Part shown: piece by piece, positions 21,920 to 36,900 of the stretch
How the letters are laid out: each line of letters opens with the position of its first letter
How positions within the stretch are numbered: the first letter of the stretch is position 1
Assembly: GCA_964017185.1 (NCBI GenBank)
Contig: OZ024871.1
Location: forward strand, 22,792,488 to 22,856,487
Direction: 5' to 3'
DNA: 64,000 bases
Source of the DNA: Rugalucina vietnamica
Lineage: Eukaryota > Mollusca > Bivalvia > Lucinida > Lucinidae
The notes under the pieces: generated by a model
Told to the model about the DNA's origin: nothing
Databases searched by the model: none
The model's input: the letters and a program-made list of their open reading frames with translations, nothing else
Program-made: the position numbers and the translations under genes

Positions 21920-24900
21920 CTGAAAAACACATACAAATATGAACCTGTGAGTGAGAAAACCAACAATTGGATTGGAGTTCCGACCAGATAAGACACAAAC
22001 CAGGCTGCACAGTCACAGAAGACGGTTAGAGGCTGGAAATTTTGGATTTAGAAGGTAGATGAATTCTACTACCCGTGTAGCGAAAACAAAGGCGCTGATC
22101 AGCTTCGCAGTTACTGCGAAGCTGATCTGCACCTTTGTTTTCGCCTATGCTGATTGTTGGTTTTCCCAGGCGGCTCATATTCAAACTCAATGAAAATGAT
22201 ATCAAAGCAGTTAAAATACAGTAAATTCAGAAATTTTTGCAACATTTATTTTGTGAATTTCTTTTTCCGAATTTTTAGCCAGTTTATGAATTTGCGAGCC
22301 GGCACACATGCAGCCTTCTAAGTTTAAAGTGAATATTTATAAGCAAAAATCTAGTATTGGCATGCCTACAAATACAAGCATGTGCTAAATTAGTGACTTG
22401 GTTACTTTATTTCTGGAAAAGACTTTATTTTCTGCTATCAGTTTTAATAGCTTCGACATTTTCGGTTTTTATTCATGAAGGTTTTGCTTCTACTTGGTAC
22501 TTGAAATATGCTAAATCATTTGATTATGGCATTAACTGAGCCTTCTGTACATTTGTCAACTAAAATCCTGTCCTGTTTGATGATGAGCATGTAACAAATG
22601 GCTGTCAAAAATAACTTTTTTTTATTTTTTTCATAAATCCAGCCACCTTTTTTACTTGTGGTATCAGTCTTAACCAGGTCATCTAAGTTGACTAGGTTAG
22701 AGTTGGCTCCGAGGAACTCCTGTGGTGTCTTCCGTTGCTTCTGTTTATCTCCCTGTAATGCCGACCCCATACCATCCATGTTCCAGGGGTCAGGCTTTGG
22801 TTGATCTGAAAAATCACAATACCAAAGCTTTATTTGAGGAATATTACCCTAGGTCCATAGGCCCACAAGTAGGTAAGACACAAATGAGCCACATCATGAG
22901 AAAACCAACAATGTGGTTTTTGAACAGGTCCAACACAAACCAAGCTATACAAGCACAGAAGATGGCTAGAAATTTTGGATTTAGAAAGTAGAGGAATTGC
23001 ACTATTCGTGTAAGGAAAACAGTTACTGCGAAGCTGATCTGGTCCTTTGGTTTCGCGCATGCAGATTGTTTTTTTTTATGGTGCGGCTCAAATCCTCACC
23101 ATTGCAAGGGAGACAGTGGTTTAAATTTTACTTAACCCCTAGAACAAGGCTATCCAAGCAGCTTATTCACAGTTTTCACATAATGATAATAATTGTATAT
23201 TTCAGTGGATTATACTACGTTTCCCTCATGTTAGCAATGTAGAAACTGAACAATTGCTTTTTTCATGGAAAATAGATGTATTAAAAAGTCTGGAGTTACA
23301 ATGGCAAACTCTAGCATTGTATTCATGTGAAAAATTATACTAAGTGTCAAGTAATATATGCATAACAAATACCTGCTAATGGGTCAAAAGCATCTAATGC
23401 TTGACCACCGCCCGTTGTTTCCTGTGATTTTGAGGGTGACGTTCTTGAGCTCAGAATATCAAAGTCATCATCTACGTTACCATTAGTGCCGTTGGTAGTC
23501 GGTGAGGGGTTAAAGGTTGTGGCCCCTGCTGTAGAGCCCGGTACGGGGCTGGGGCTCCATGGGGAGGCCTGAGCTTGGCTGGACAGTGGGGCGCCCCATG
23601 GGTCTGTTTCTGGAACAAGAAAAAAGACAATCACTAGAATCTGAATAACACTTTTTATACTACATAACAATTGAGCCGCCTCGTTGGAAAACCAACAATG
23701 TGGTTCCCGAACATGTCTGACATAAACCGGGCTGTACAGTCACAGAGGCAGGCTAGAAGCTTGAAATTTTGGAGTTAAGTAGAGGAGTTGTACTATCCGA
23801 GTAGCGAAAACAAAGGCGCTGATCAGCTTCGCGGTTACCGCGAAGCTGACCTGCGCCTTTGTTTTCGCCTATGCAGATTGTTGGTTTTCCCATGGTGCGT
23901 CTCATTTGTTAAGAAGATCTCCTACCAAGTAATATAGGTCTGTCTGAGTACTTACTGAATTCTTAAAATACAGTCATGTATCTTTTATGTTTTTCAAAAC
24001 ACTATGATTGTTTCAGTGCACTGCTTCATCATCCATAACATCTTCAGATTGAAACTGCCTGAATATTGCATTAACCCACCTATGACAATCATTTGGGTGA
24101 GTCCACTTTCATTTTTAGGGGCATTATAAGTAATTCTAAATTTTTATTTTTCTATGAAATTCCTTTAAGCGCACAGAATTGACCCAGATGAGACGCAACA
24201 TTCCGGTTAAGCCAAAGTAAAAGTAATAAACTGAAATATTTCACCTAAGATTCTAACTTACTGGGTGCTGACTGGCCAGCTGATGACCAGGGGTCACTAG
24301 ACCCAGCCTGTGATGCGGGTTGTCTTGCCGGTGAAGCCCAGGGGTCTTTGGCTGCCTCCTCATAGGAAGGGGGTGGGGCTGCTTGAGGCTGGTGATGATG
24401 CTTGTGGGCTGAAGCTGAGGGGGGAAATGAAAGGGTTGGAAAATGATAAAGCTAGGTGATTTGTATGGGTGTAGGTATTTTGGTTTTACAGTGCCCAACT
24501 AGCCCAAGGTTATAAAACTTTTTTCATGCTCCAACTCAGCTTAGACTATCCTGCTAATAAATGTTAAAATGCCAACAATTGTTAACATTTATCAGCAGGA
24601 CAAATTCCTGACATTGTAGATCATAACCTTAAATTTCTATTTATTTCAGCAATTTTCAGTCCGAGCTCTCTTGAGCATGAAAAATGTTTTATAACCTCAG
24701 GACCCAATCGGAAACTTAACAGACAGGTTTCGGCAGAATGATGCTATGTAATTAAACCTTTTTCCTCTAAGCAATACCCTTGTTCAAACAGAAGCTGGTC
24801 AGAAAGGGAGGAAATGGCTAGAAAGGAAACTAAAAATCTATGAATCTACAGGAAAATGTTGTAAAAGAAAACAAAATGATTGATTTACTAAATTCTGAAC

Positions 24901-27900
24901 ACCTATACAGAAAGCAATTTTCCCTCTGCATCAATTTTATCAGTGAGTTACTTTGGGTTCCCAAACAATGTGACATCTGCTATTTGCAATTCATTCTGTA
25001 TTTTTATGAAGCATTCAAATCTATACTGAACAAAGTTTAAAATGGCCACACATATTCTGACATGAATCTAAGTTCAATATACTGTAAAATAATTCAAAAC
25101 ACATAAAAGTTGGCTATAACATGCAGTTTAGGTTTACAATGAAATGAAATAAATGACAAAAATTCATGTAAGAATATGTGTAGCATTTGTATTTTTGCTC
25201 AGTATAGTATTTATATCAGCCTAGTTTCCCTGATACCAAACATTAATTTTAAAAACAACTTCTGGACAATTTACCTGGTGGCCCTGGCAAAGGGGCTCCC
25301 CAAGGGTCAGCTGCAGCCTGAGCAGGGGCTCCCCATGGGTCAGTGCCCTGTCTATTTCTGGACTGGTCAGCCAAACCTTGCAATGTTGGGGTACCAGCAG
25401 ACTGAAAAGAGAGGAAAGAAGCTTGTCAGAGTTTTGAAGCAGAAACTTAAGTTCAGTGTTATGTCAAGACTGTTTGGATTGTGACTTAGCTCCCACTCAA
25501 CAGCTAAGGTCATATTGGGATGTTGCCTTTAAGGTACCCATTTACTGGAGGCTGCATCTCGACATGATTAAACTGGGGCCTAAATGTTTAAACTAAGGCA
25601 AGCCTTCCAGAAAAGGTTTCCAGTTCTAAGCATACATTTCTTTTACTGACCAAACCTCAGCACAATAGCAAAACTGACAGTCTATACTCAGTACATAAAG
25701 AAATGCAAAAGGTATATTTTCTGTCATAACTTGTACATTTTTATAGATGACTATTTCAAATTTACCGAAAAACGAAGAATGGCATGTCTCCTACCCGCAG
25801 ACTGAATTCCATACTTTTTCGAATAACATTATGTTTTTTTGCATCAATAAAGAGTACCCATAAACAACCAGAGGACCAATGGTCCTGTAAACGCTCACCT
25901 GAGATCTGCTTCATATACCAATAAACATATTTGAATATTATGGTATTTAACCCCAGTGCAGGGGCAGATGAAGCCCTTGGGCCATTTTCTTTTTCAGAAT
26001 AATCAATATTCTGTCCATTTGCCAATGTCCTGCTGATTTTCCCCTTCAAATAACATTTTAAAAGCAGATGAGCCCCTGGGGTCCATTTTTTTCAGAATCA
26101 TTAAATTTCAGTCCTGCTGCCCATTTTCCTGCAAGACTTTCACTTAAAATGACATTTTAAAAGGTTTCCCCGTTCAAATGCATTGACGACCTATGTTGAC
26201 CTTACCATAAAATAAGTCAAGGTACCACAGGGTCATGTTTTATATATAGTACTTGTATTATTGCTTGTAGTATTGTAGTACTTGAGTCATCCATACTTCA
26301 TGCAAAGTTTCGTTGAAATCGGTTCACCGGTTCTGGAGAAGATATTTTAAGGGTTTTTACCATATATGGGCATGGCGGCCATCTTGGTCATGTGACCTGG
26401 ATTATTTATATACACATTGGTTCCAACTTCCTATAGATGCTTCATATAAAACTTGGCTTTGATTGGCCAAGTGATTTCAGAGAAAAAAATCTTTGAAAAG
26501 TGTGTATGGATGACAGACCGGCCAAGGTCAAGAGATGACCTTGACCTAAATTAATCATATACCTTCATCTAATCCATTAGTTGTTTGCATCTACCACTTT
26601 TCAGATCTCAGGCTGCAATAGTTTTCAAAAAATAGCTAATTTCCACTTTTCCCATTATAAGTCTATGGAAACTTAAAAGTTACCATAGCAACCAGAGTTC
26701 TTATCCGACTGGAATAAAAAACACAAATTATGTAGAGGCTACTGTCAGGAACATGTATACAAAGTACAGGATTCATCCACTTGACAGTTTCTGAGGAGAA
26801 GATTTTTGAAGTTTTTTTCAAAAATTTGCCCTTTATGGGGCCCCAGCAACCAATCAAAGAAAAGGATTAGGACAAAACTCGCAGGAAACGTCAAACACTA
26901 CTCAATAAACATTTCCGCAAAAACAAAATTCAAATGTCTGCAATTTTAGCGGAAAAATAGCTGATTTCCACTTTTCCCATTATAAGTCTATGGAAACTTT
27001 AAGTTGCCATAGCAACCAGAGTTCTTATCCGCCTGGAATAAAAAACACGAATTATGTAGAGGCCACTGTCAGGAACATGTATACAAAGTATAGGCTTCAT
27101 CCCCTTGACAGTTTCTGAGAAGAAGATTTTTGAATGTTTTTCAAAATTTTGCCCTATATGGGGCCCCTGCAACCAATCAAAATGAAGGATTAGGACAAAA
27201 GTCACATGAAACGTAGAGGACTACTCAATAAACATTTCTGCAAAAACAAAATTCAAATATCTCCAACAAGACAGCAAAAACTGGCAATTTTCACTTTTTT
27301 CCATTATAAGTCTATGGGAAGCATAAGAAGCCATAGCAACCAGAGTCCTTATCCGATCAAAACAAAAAAACACAATTATTCTTTCCCCCTACCTGTAGAT
27401 GGTGTATGTGTAATATGAGAACAATCTGCCCAGCGGTTTCAGAGAAGAAGATCTTTGAAATTTTGAACGACGGACGACGGACGGACGGACGACGGACGGA
27501 CGGACGGACGACGGAGCATGGGTATACTATAAGCTCACCTATGAGCCTTCGGCTCAGGTGAGCTAAAAAGTCGCAAGAATTTGTGGTGATGAATACTCAT
27601 TTTTTACCACTTTAAAAACCTCTTCTGTTCACCTTTTTGCCTTTCAATGATAATTCATCAATTTCTGATTGCCTTTCATAAATCAGAATTTAGTTATTGA
27701 GTCACTATGGGTATCTTTGGCTGCTATAGTCAACAGCATGAATAAGTGGCCAAAATGCTCAAAATGATGGTCAATCTGGCACACTTTAAAAATTTGTGTC
27801 ATAAGTAAAAATTGGGCTTGGGTGCAAATGATATCAGTAATCGCTTCTTTCAGAAGAATAATACTGTCTAAAACACAGCTGTATACTCTTCATAAAATGT

Positions 27901-30900
27901 AACGCACCTTACATTTTGACCAAAATTGGCAAAATTTTAAGAACGTCTAAAAAATTAATTTGAAGGACTAGCAAATTGCAAATTACATTAAATTGGCGTC
28001 GAATACTGTAGTAAAGTTTCATGCTATCAAATACTAAATCCTTGTCTTAACCTTGATTTTATCACCAAGAGAAAATGTTTTCAATGAACCGGAAGTTCTG
28101 AAAAACGACCAGAAATTTTAACTGAGGTTAAGCTTTACGAGAGTCACAATTATGTTCACTGACAGTATTTAATCGAAATAGGGACATCATTTACCGAAAA
28201 GGAGACCAAAATGCCGAATTTCGAAAGAGCTTATTATTTTTCATAAAACACATTTTTAAAAATCTCAGCAAAATTTTTCTTTTAATGAAATTCAATTAAT
28301 TTTGTGTTTTTATGATTTGCTGGACCACAATGATCATACTCGAAGCAAAATTTTATTTAATTATTCACTCAATTGTGTTTTTTGGAGAAAAATGTTGATT
28401 TCACAAGTTTTTACCTAAAAATTACACCCGTTTTCAAATCGTAACGAAACTCAGCTGCGATACTCTCATATGAATGGCAACTCCTAAGAATCACTTAGAC
28501 TTTGAAAATATATTATACTTACGCGAAAAAATGAAAATCAAAACTTTGCGTTTCTTTTTGTACTGAGTATATATTTTCATGACCAAATCTGAAATGTGCC
28601 AGTCATGGATTGACTCTAGAATCTGCTAAATCTGAAAATAAATTGATAATGACCAAGCAACCACCACTAGTAACATATGAGACAAAAACCAACAACATCG
28701 TTTCAGAACAGATCCCACACAAACCGAGCTGTACAAGCACAGAAAATGGTAAGAGACTGGAAATTTTGTATTTAGAAAGAGAAATTGTGCTATCCTTGTA
28801 GCGAAAACAAAGGCACTGACCAGCCTCACAGTCACTGCGAAGGTGATCAGCACCTTTGTTTTTGCATATGTGATTGCATGAATGTAGCAGAATCAAAGCA
28901 GACAGTAACAACAAATCTTGTCCAGTTATCTGTTCATGCATTTAACAGAATGCAAGTTATCTCAAAGTACAACTCATCTGCCAGCTGCATCATGAGAAAA
29001 ACGCATTTTTGCGTATGCGAAAACAAAGGGTCTGATCTGCACAGCTGATCAGCGCCATTGTTTTCGCTAAACAGATAGTACAATTTCTCTTCTACTTAAA
29101 TCCAAAACTTCAAGCTTCTAGCCTGCTTCTGTGACTGTACAGGCTGGTTCACGTCAGACCTGGTCGAAAACCCCGAAGATAGGTTTTCTGGTGTCGTGAC
29201 TCCAATTGTCTGAGGCTTAATAAGTTGTCAACAGCAGTTATGCCTCTCCTTCATTTGAGCCCCGAGACGAAAAATACAGTCTTTGGGGGCTCTGACCAGG
29301 TCTGACACAAACTGGTCTGTACAGTCACAGAAGAAAGCAAAAAGCTTGAAATTATGGATTTAAGTAGAAGAGGGATAACACTGTCTGTGTAGCACAAACA
29401 AACACACTTATCAGTTGTGCAATTACTTCAAAGCTGATCTGCACTTTTATTTTCACATACCCGGTAAGCAAAAATCTGTTTTTCTCATGACTCAGCTCAT
29501 CTGGCTTTGACATTAAGCGCCGTTTACACATTCACGATTTTTGGCTACAGTGCTGCTACGATTCGCCACGATTTGTAAAATCGTCGTGTACCGTGGTGTA
29601 ACGTGGTGATTCGTAGCAGAACCGTGGCGAATCGTGATGATTCTGGAAACTCCACGGTAGCGCTACGGAAGTTTTAAACTGTTTAAAACATTCGTGGCGT
29701 ATCGTGGTGAATCGTGGTGGTTATTGGGCGTGGCCTAATTCGTAGCGCAACCATAGCGGAATCGTGCTTATTCGTACAGACACCGTAGCTATATTCGCAG
29801 CTATTCGTGAGAGATCGTAGCCAATCGTGGAGCTCCGTAGTGAAACCGTGGAATCTTTGACACCACGAACTCTCACGATTCACCACGAATTGTGTACGGT
29901 TGTCCTACGAATCATCCACGGTTTCGCTACGGAGCTCCACGATTGGCCACGACGTCTACCGCCGTGAATCGTACTAGTACCGTATCGAACTGTACAAGTA
30001 CCGTGAGCATTCGTTGTGCCACCGTGGTTAATCCTCACTGACCGTAGCGTTGCCGTCATGAATCGTCATTGATTCGTAGCGATACCTTACAGACACCGTA
30101 CTTAACTAAGTATAACACTGTATATACATGTATTTTCAGGTAGATGTCATCCTTTGACGCAATAAACACGGAAACTATAGATTTTTAGTTATGACATCTA
30201 CAGAGATATCATTTACCTGGTGATTCCGCTGCCACGACCGATTATTTCATCCTTCTGACCGGATATAGATCATAGTTGGACGATTATTACGACCATGGTA
30301 CAGTTGACATGTCCTGTTGTGGGATGTGATTGGACGTCTCAGGATCTGGACGTAGCTTTTGCCGCTGCGCTTACTACCGCCCTGCAGCTCCACGAGAAGG
30401 ACGCTCACCCAGGGCTACCCGCAGCACCGCCGACGAAACTCAAGTTAGACTCTCCGTCGATAGGGACTGGTTGTGACCCAGACCAATGGTCTGCTTTCAA
30501 GAGACAATGGGACATGTACAAGGTCGGCATGGCTATCACGGCTGCCATGGTGCCAACTGCGTTGTTTTATTGCTGTGACTCTGATTTGAGAACTGATATA
30601 ATGAGAGATATTCAAAGTGACGTTTCTAAAATGCCTGAAGCTGAACTTCTTAGTGCTATAAAAAGACTTGCTGTCAAAGAAGAGAGTACCTTAGTTCACA
30701 GGATGACACAATCGCCTGCAACAGGCATAAGGACATTTCTTGCCGCGTTAAGAGGTCAGGCTGCCTTGTGCCAATATAAAGCAACCTGTAAGCAGCCTGG
30801 GTGTACACATGTGTTTGACTATAGTGAAGAGATCATCAAGGACAATCTGATAAGGGGCATCGCTGACCCAGAAATTTTGTCAGATCTCCTGGGGGATTCT

Positions 30901-33900
30901 AAGACTGATAGAAATTTGGATGAAACGGTGGCATTCATTGCACAGAAAGAGCAGGGAAAAGTGACCAAAAGTGCTGTTGGGGACTCGCTTGGTGCAGTCG
31001 GTGTGTCACAACCAAACGTCCAGTCTACTAAGTCACAACCGAATGTCCAGTCTAAGTCATGTTGGGCTTGTGGCGGCCCAGCACACGGTGTCAAGAATGA
31101 TCGGAAAGCTAGAGCTAAATATTGTGAAGCATGGACTTTCACTTGTGTCAAATGCGCCGTTAAAGGTCACTTCTCATCATGTTGTAGCAAATGTGTTAAC
31201 TGTGGTTCATGGGGACACCGTGATTCTGCTTCCAGGAACTGTCCCAAAAATAAGGTCAATAAAACTCAAAGTAAGAAGCCTAGTGACATTGCGGGTTCCC
31301 ACAGAAATGCAAACTTAAATGATGCTAGTTATGTATTTGACCAGCTTTGCACGACATCCGTAGGCGGTCCTTCTAATGAACAGTCCGTGCATCGTCTACA
31401 ACATCACGTGTTTGCAGGGAAATGGATTCCCCGCCCGTCACAGCCACACCCGGTTATCGCGTTGAGTGTGACACCAGTTCCGCAAGACCATATGGAGTTT
31501 GGGTACCCCATAAAGGACCCTTCTAAACTGAAATCTGTGAACATGATTATGATTGCTGACACAGGGTGCCAAAGCTCCATCATTCCGTTGCAGTCTGTTT
31601 ACAACATTGGCTTCACAAAACAAGATCTCCTCCCGGTCAGACTCACCATGCGTGGAGCTATCAAGGAAGATCTCGGCGTCATTGGGGCCATTGTCATTGA
31701 CGTTGCCACTACCACGCCACCTGTCAAATCTACACGTCTGTTTTGCTATGTCTCTGACACTTTGGACAAAGCTTTCCTGTGCCGGGAGGCTTTGACTTCA
31801 CTAGGGATCATACATCCAGGGTTCCCAATCTGCCCTCCTGACTCATCAGAGGTTGCCGTTTCTAGTCCAGTGTCACTTGAAGTCTCATGCTCCTGTCCCA
31901 GACGTCAAAGTGAACCCCCGCCATTACCCACGGAGCTTCCACCAGGACTAGAGGCCACAGAAGGGAATGTCGAAAACCTCAGACAATGGCTGCTTGATTA
32001 CTATGGTTCAACAGTGTTTAATGTTTGTGAACATCAACCTCTACCTTTGATGTCCTGTGACCCACTTCAGTTACATGTTGATCCAAATGCACGACCAATC
32101 GCCGTCCACAAGCCTGCCCTAGTGCCTATCCACTGGCAAGAAAGGGTGCATGCCGATCTTGAGAGAGACGTCCGCATTGGTGTGCTAGAACGAGTTAGCC
32201 CCAACACCCCTACAACATGGTGTTCTAGGATGGTGGTTACTAGCAAATCTGACGGCACTCCAAGACGAACGGTAGACTTGCAGCCCCTTAATCGTTGCTC
32301 TGTACGTCAGACCCACCATGTACCTACTCCTTTCCACCTTGCTGATAGGGTTCCACAACACACAAAGAAAACTGTGACAGATGCGTGGAATGGGTACCAC
32401 TCCGTACCTATTCGTGAGGAGGACAGACATTACACTACTTTCATAACTCCTTGGGGACGTTACCGGTATAAGGTTGCTCCGCAGGGATTCCTTGCCAGTG
32501 GTGATGCGTATACTCAGCGGTTTGATGCGATCATTGCTGATTTTGAGAACAAGGTGAAATGTGTTGATGACACCTGTATGTGGGCTGATTCGATCCAGGA
32601 TGCTTTCTTCCAAGCATGTAGATGGTTTGATATGTGTGCTAGGAATGGCATCACATTGAATCCTGAGAAGTTTCAATTTGCGCAGGACACAGTGGATTTC
32701 GCTGGCCTGACTATCACTCCGACGAATATCCGGCCGAGTTCTAAATTCATTGATGCCATCCGCAATTTTCCGGTTCCGACAGACATTACTGGGGCCCGTG
32801 CTTGGTTTGGACTTGTTAACCAAGGTGCATATGCCTTTTCAAGGACTACACAAATGAAACCATTCAGAACTCTTCTCAAACCCTCCACGAAATTTGTTTG
32901 GACGGAGGAACTTACAGAGGCGTTCGAACAATCCAAGGAGGTGATCATCCGTGAAATGAGAGATGGTGTTCGCTTGTTTGACCCTAGTCGACTAACATGT
33001 CTTTCTACAGATTGGTCTGTAGACGGAATTGGGTTCTTCATGATGCAGAAGTACTGTGAGTGTGCATCTCGGACCCCTGCGTGTTGCCCTGATGGCTGGA
33101 AACTTTGTCTTGTCGGTAGCAGATTCACCCATCCTGCTGAGAGTCGATATGCTCCCATTGAAGGGGAAGCATTGGCAGTTGTGTATGCTCTTCATCAGAC
33201 ACGCTACTATGTGCTAGGGTGTGAAGACCTCATTGTCGCGACAGACCATAAGCCCTTGTTGCAGATCTTGAATGATCGATCGCTTACCGAAATAGATAAC
33301 AGACGGTTACTTAACCTGAAGGAGAAAACACTGGGGTACCGATTTACTGTCGTTCATATACCGGGCAAGAGGAATCTGGGCCCTGATGCTGCATCACGCT
33401 ACCCGACCAGAGTATCTGACCACCTTCATCTCCCTGGTGAACCTGATGGAATTCGTTCGCTTACAACTGCCATTTCTTCACATGATGTGCTGGCGAGTTT
33501 GTGCCTGGAGACCGCCGACCATGATGATGCGGATGATGAATCCATACTAGCAGCAGCATCCAGTATGTTACATTCTATATCCACTGTGGTAACGTGGGAT
33601 ATGGTCCGCGAGGCTACAGCATCTGACCCGACCCTCCATCAACTGGCTCAATGCATAGAACAAGGGTTTCCAGAAGACAGCAGAGATCTTCCTCCTGAGT
33701 TGAGAGCTTATCATCGTTTGTCGCCCAGTCTGTGTGTAGTTGATGGTGTGATTCTCATGGGACAACGTGTAGTGATACCTTCTGTTCTTCAGGGCTCCAT
33801 CCTCAGCGCACTTCACGCTGCACACCAAGGGACCAGTTCCATGCAGGCGAGAGCCATGGACTCAGTCTATTGGCCTAACATTACAGTCGACATTGCTAGG

Positions 33901-36900
33901 ACGAGGGACCAATGCTCACACTGTCATAAGATAACCAAGTCGAACCCCATGCAACCCCCATTGGACATTGTACCACCTGAGTTCCCATTTCAACAGATCT
34001 GTGCAGATTATTTCACTTACAACAACCAGGACTATGTTGTGATCGTGGATAGATACTCCAATTGGCCCATGGTATATCGGTCAGAGTCTGGTGCAGAGGG
34101 ATTGGTGAAAAGGCTACGCGAAACGTTTGTGACGTTTGGCATTCCAGAGGAAATTACTTCAGATGGTGGCCCTCAATTCACAGCTGGGAAGACTCGGGAC
34201 TTTCTGGAGAAATGGGGTGTGCGGCACCGCTTGTGTTCAGTAGCTAACCCACATGCTAACTCCAGGGCTGAACTTGCGGTGAAAACAGTTAAACGGATGC
34301 TAGCAGATAACTCCTCTCCGACTGGATCACTGGACACTGATAAGTTTCAGCGGGCTTTGCTTGTCTACAGGAATTCTATTGACCCGGAAACGAAGGCTTC
34401 ACCTGCCCTCATTTTGTTTGGACGACCTATTCGTGACCCGATACCGATATTAATGGGTCGTTACCAACCACATGATACATGGAAAGAGTTACTCACCTAT
34501 CGGGAGAAAGCGCTGGCTAAACGCCACTCACGGGAACATGAGAAGTGGACTGAGCATACTCGTACATTGCCCCCACTTAGGATTGGTGACCATGTATACA
34601 TCCAGAATCTTGTTGGAAATCAGCCTAGACGGTGGGAGCGCACTGGTGTTGTCATTGAGGTGCGGCAGTTTCATCAGTATGTGATTAGGGTAGATGGTAC
34701 GGGTAGAGTTACACTCCGGAATAGACAACATTTGCGCAAGTTTACACCATTCATGAACAAATCACCAAGTTCTCAAGTGTATCCACCCACTGTCCCTGTG
34801 AGCTCAACAAGGCCACATGAACCTTCCAACACGGTACATCAGCCCCCAGGACCACAATTACCTCCCCCAATCTTGCCTTCCGGCCCGAGTCAACAGCCCT
34901 CATTCCTGCCACCATCCATCATTAGGCAGGATATGGCGACGGATGTACCACCAGACATTCCTCCACAACCACAACAACACACTGTGGATCCTGTTATTGA
35001 GACTGATCCGCCGGTTCAGGATATACCACCGTTCATGTCTCCCCGAAGGACTCCGGAAGTGAAGCTCCCTAGAGCACTAGCCAGGTTACAGCCATTCAAC
35101 AAAGCTGGTGAAAAGGAACTTTTGCCACCAAGGAGGCCCAATAAGAGATCTAATGACTAATAATTAAGTTTGTGTGCACGTGTTATATATGGGACTGTGC
35201 TCTATTAGATTTGAGATTCTGATCGCATCTTTTGCATGATTGAACACAAAGTTATGGTTGTGATTTGCCTCTTAAATATTTTTTACAGTTCGCAGTGTGC
35301 AGTTTTATAGTGTCATTTTTCAGTTTTTTTACGTACCCTTAAAAACTTATCCCTAGGGAGGGAGATAACTAAGTATAACACTGTATATACATGTATTTTC
35401 AGGTAGATGTCATCCTTTTCCATCTTCCACATTTCAATTGACATTCTTATTCACAAAACTTTAAAACATGGGGGAGGAGAGAAGTACCCCTTTGGTTTGT
35501 TTAGATGTAAAGACTGTAAAATTGAAAATTTTATGTTATCTTATTGTATGATGATTTTCTATTATTTGTCAAGTTTTGCAACATGTTAAGTTACAGTCAA
35601 TTATTCATGTTGTAATTATGGAAAAGTTATTTCATCCTTTGACGCAATAAACACGGAAACTATAGATTTTTAGTTAACTAAGTATAACACTGTATATACA
35701 TGTATTTTCAGGTAGATGTCATCCTTTTCCATCTTCCACATTTCAATTGACATTCTTATTCACAAAACTTTAAAACATGGGGGAGGAGAGAAGTACCCCT
35801 TTGGTTTGTTTAGATGTAAAGACTGTAAAATTGAAAATTTTATGTTATCTTATTGTATGATGATTTTCTATTATTTGTCAAGTTTTGCAACATGTTAAGT
35901 TACAGTCAATTATTCATGTTGTAATTATGGAAAAGTTATTTCATCCTTTGACGCAATAAACACGGAAACTATAGATTTTTAGTTAGTACTAATATCTTGG
36001 ACATTCTTACTGGAATCGTAGTGACACTGAATATTTCCACTTTTCGCCACGATTCTCTACGATTCACCCCGATTTTTCTGACCATGAGAAATCGGGGTGA
36101 ATCGTGGTGAATCGTAGAGAAAATTGTGAATGTGTAAACGGGGCTTTACACTATGAGCTGATTCCAATTTCAACATTTGAGCCGCATCATGAGAAAACCA
36201 ACAATGTGGTTTCTAAACAGCTTTGACATAAACCAGGCTATACAAGCATAGAAAATGGCTAGCGGCTGTAAATTTTTGATCCAGAAAGGAGAGAAATTTA
36301 ACTATCCCTGCATAGTAGCGAAAACAAAGGCGCTGATCAGTTTTGCAGTTACTGCGAACTGCGAAGCTGATCTGCGCCTTTATTTTCGCGTAAGCAAAAT
36401 GTTTTTTTTTTTAACATGACATGGCTCATTTGAGCTGTGCTGTGAGAAAGCCTGCCTTTTGTATCATCAGTAAACTAAGTCTGCAAATCAACTGCAGCGT
36501 CATTGTTTCTTCTACATAATGTAGTACAATCCCCCCTTAAGCCTACAGTGTCAAGATCCTAGCCATCTTCTGTGACTGTACAGCCTGGTTTCTATTGCAC
36601 TTCATCAGAAACCTTTATAACATATTTCCATGCAATGTGGCCCATTCATTGTCTTTAATGTTTCATTACATTTCCGACTCTTTTGTCTCAGTTTTCAATC
36701 TCAACCCTGTCATGAGAAAACCAACAATGTGGTTTTCCAACAGGTCCGACACAAACCAGCTTTACAAGCACACAAGATGGCTAGAGGCTGGAAATTTTGG
36801 TTTAAGAAAGTAGACGAATTATACTATCCATGTAGTGAAACCAAAAGTGATGTGATCAGCTTCGCAGTTACTGCAAAGCTGATCTGAGCCTTTGTTTTCG

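Larger units (their letters stand above)
30103..35985 (+). mobile_element. LTR retrotransposon, complete insertion
   Basis: Bounded by the 5-bp target duplication GTACT at 30098-30102 and 35986-35990. Layout: internally deleted left LTR (30103-30191), leader, gag-pol, purine tract, right LTR present twice in tandem (35366-35676 and 35675-35985). LTR ends are TAACTAAG...TTAGTTA rather than TG...CA. It lies inside a Harbinger-like element within epsin intron 3, in the opposite orientation to epsin. Confidence 0.93.
29516..36145. mobile_element. Harbinger-like DNA element hosting the LTR retrotransposon
   Basis: Termini AGCGCCGTTTACACATTCAC and its near-perfect inverse at 36126-36145, flanked by TTA at 29513-29515 and 36146-36148. 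A TTA target and AGC/GGGC-type termini suggest PIF/Harbinger. Without the retrotransposon it is about 740 bp, coding nothing. Nearly all of it consists of shuffled words such as CGATTCGCCACG, CGTGGTGAATCG and CGTAGCG. Confidence 0.75.

Noticed and set aside
35407..35898. Two identical 60-codon frames 309 bp apart, a possible duplicated small gene
   Set aside because: They lie in the same place of the two tandem LTRs, which explains their identity.
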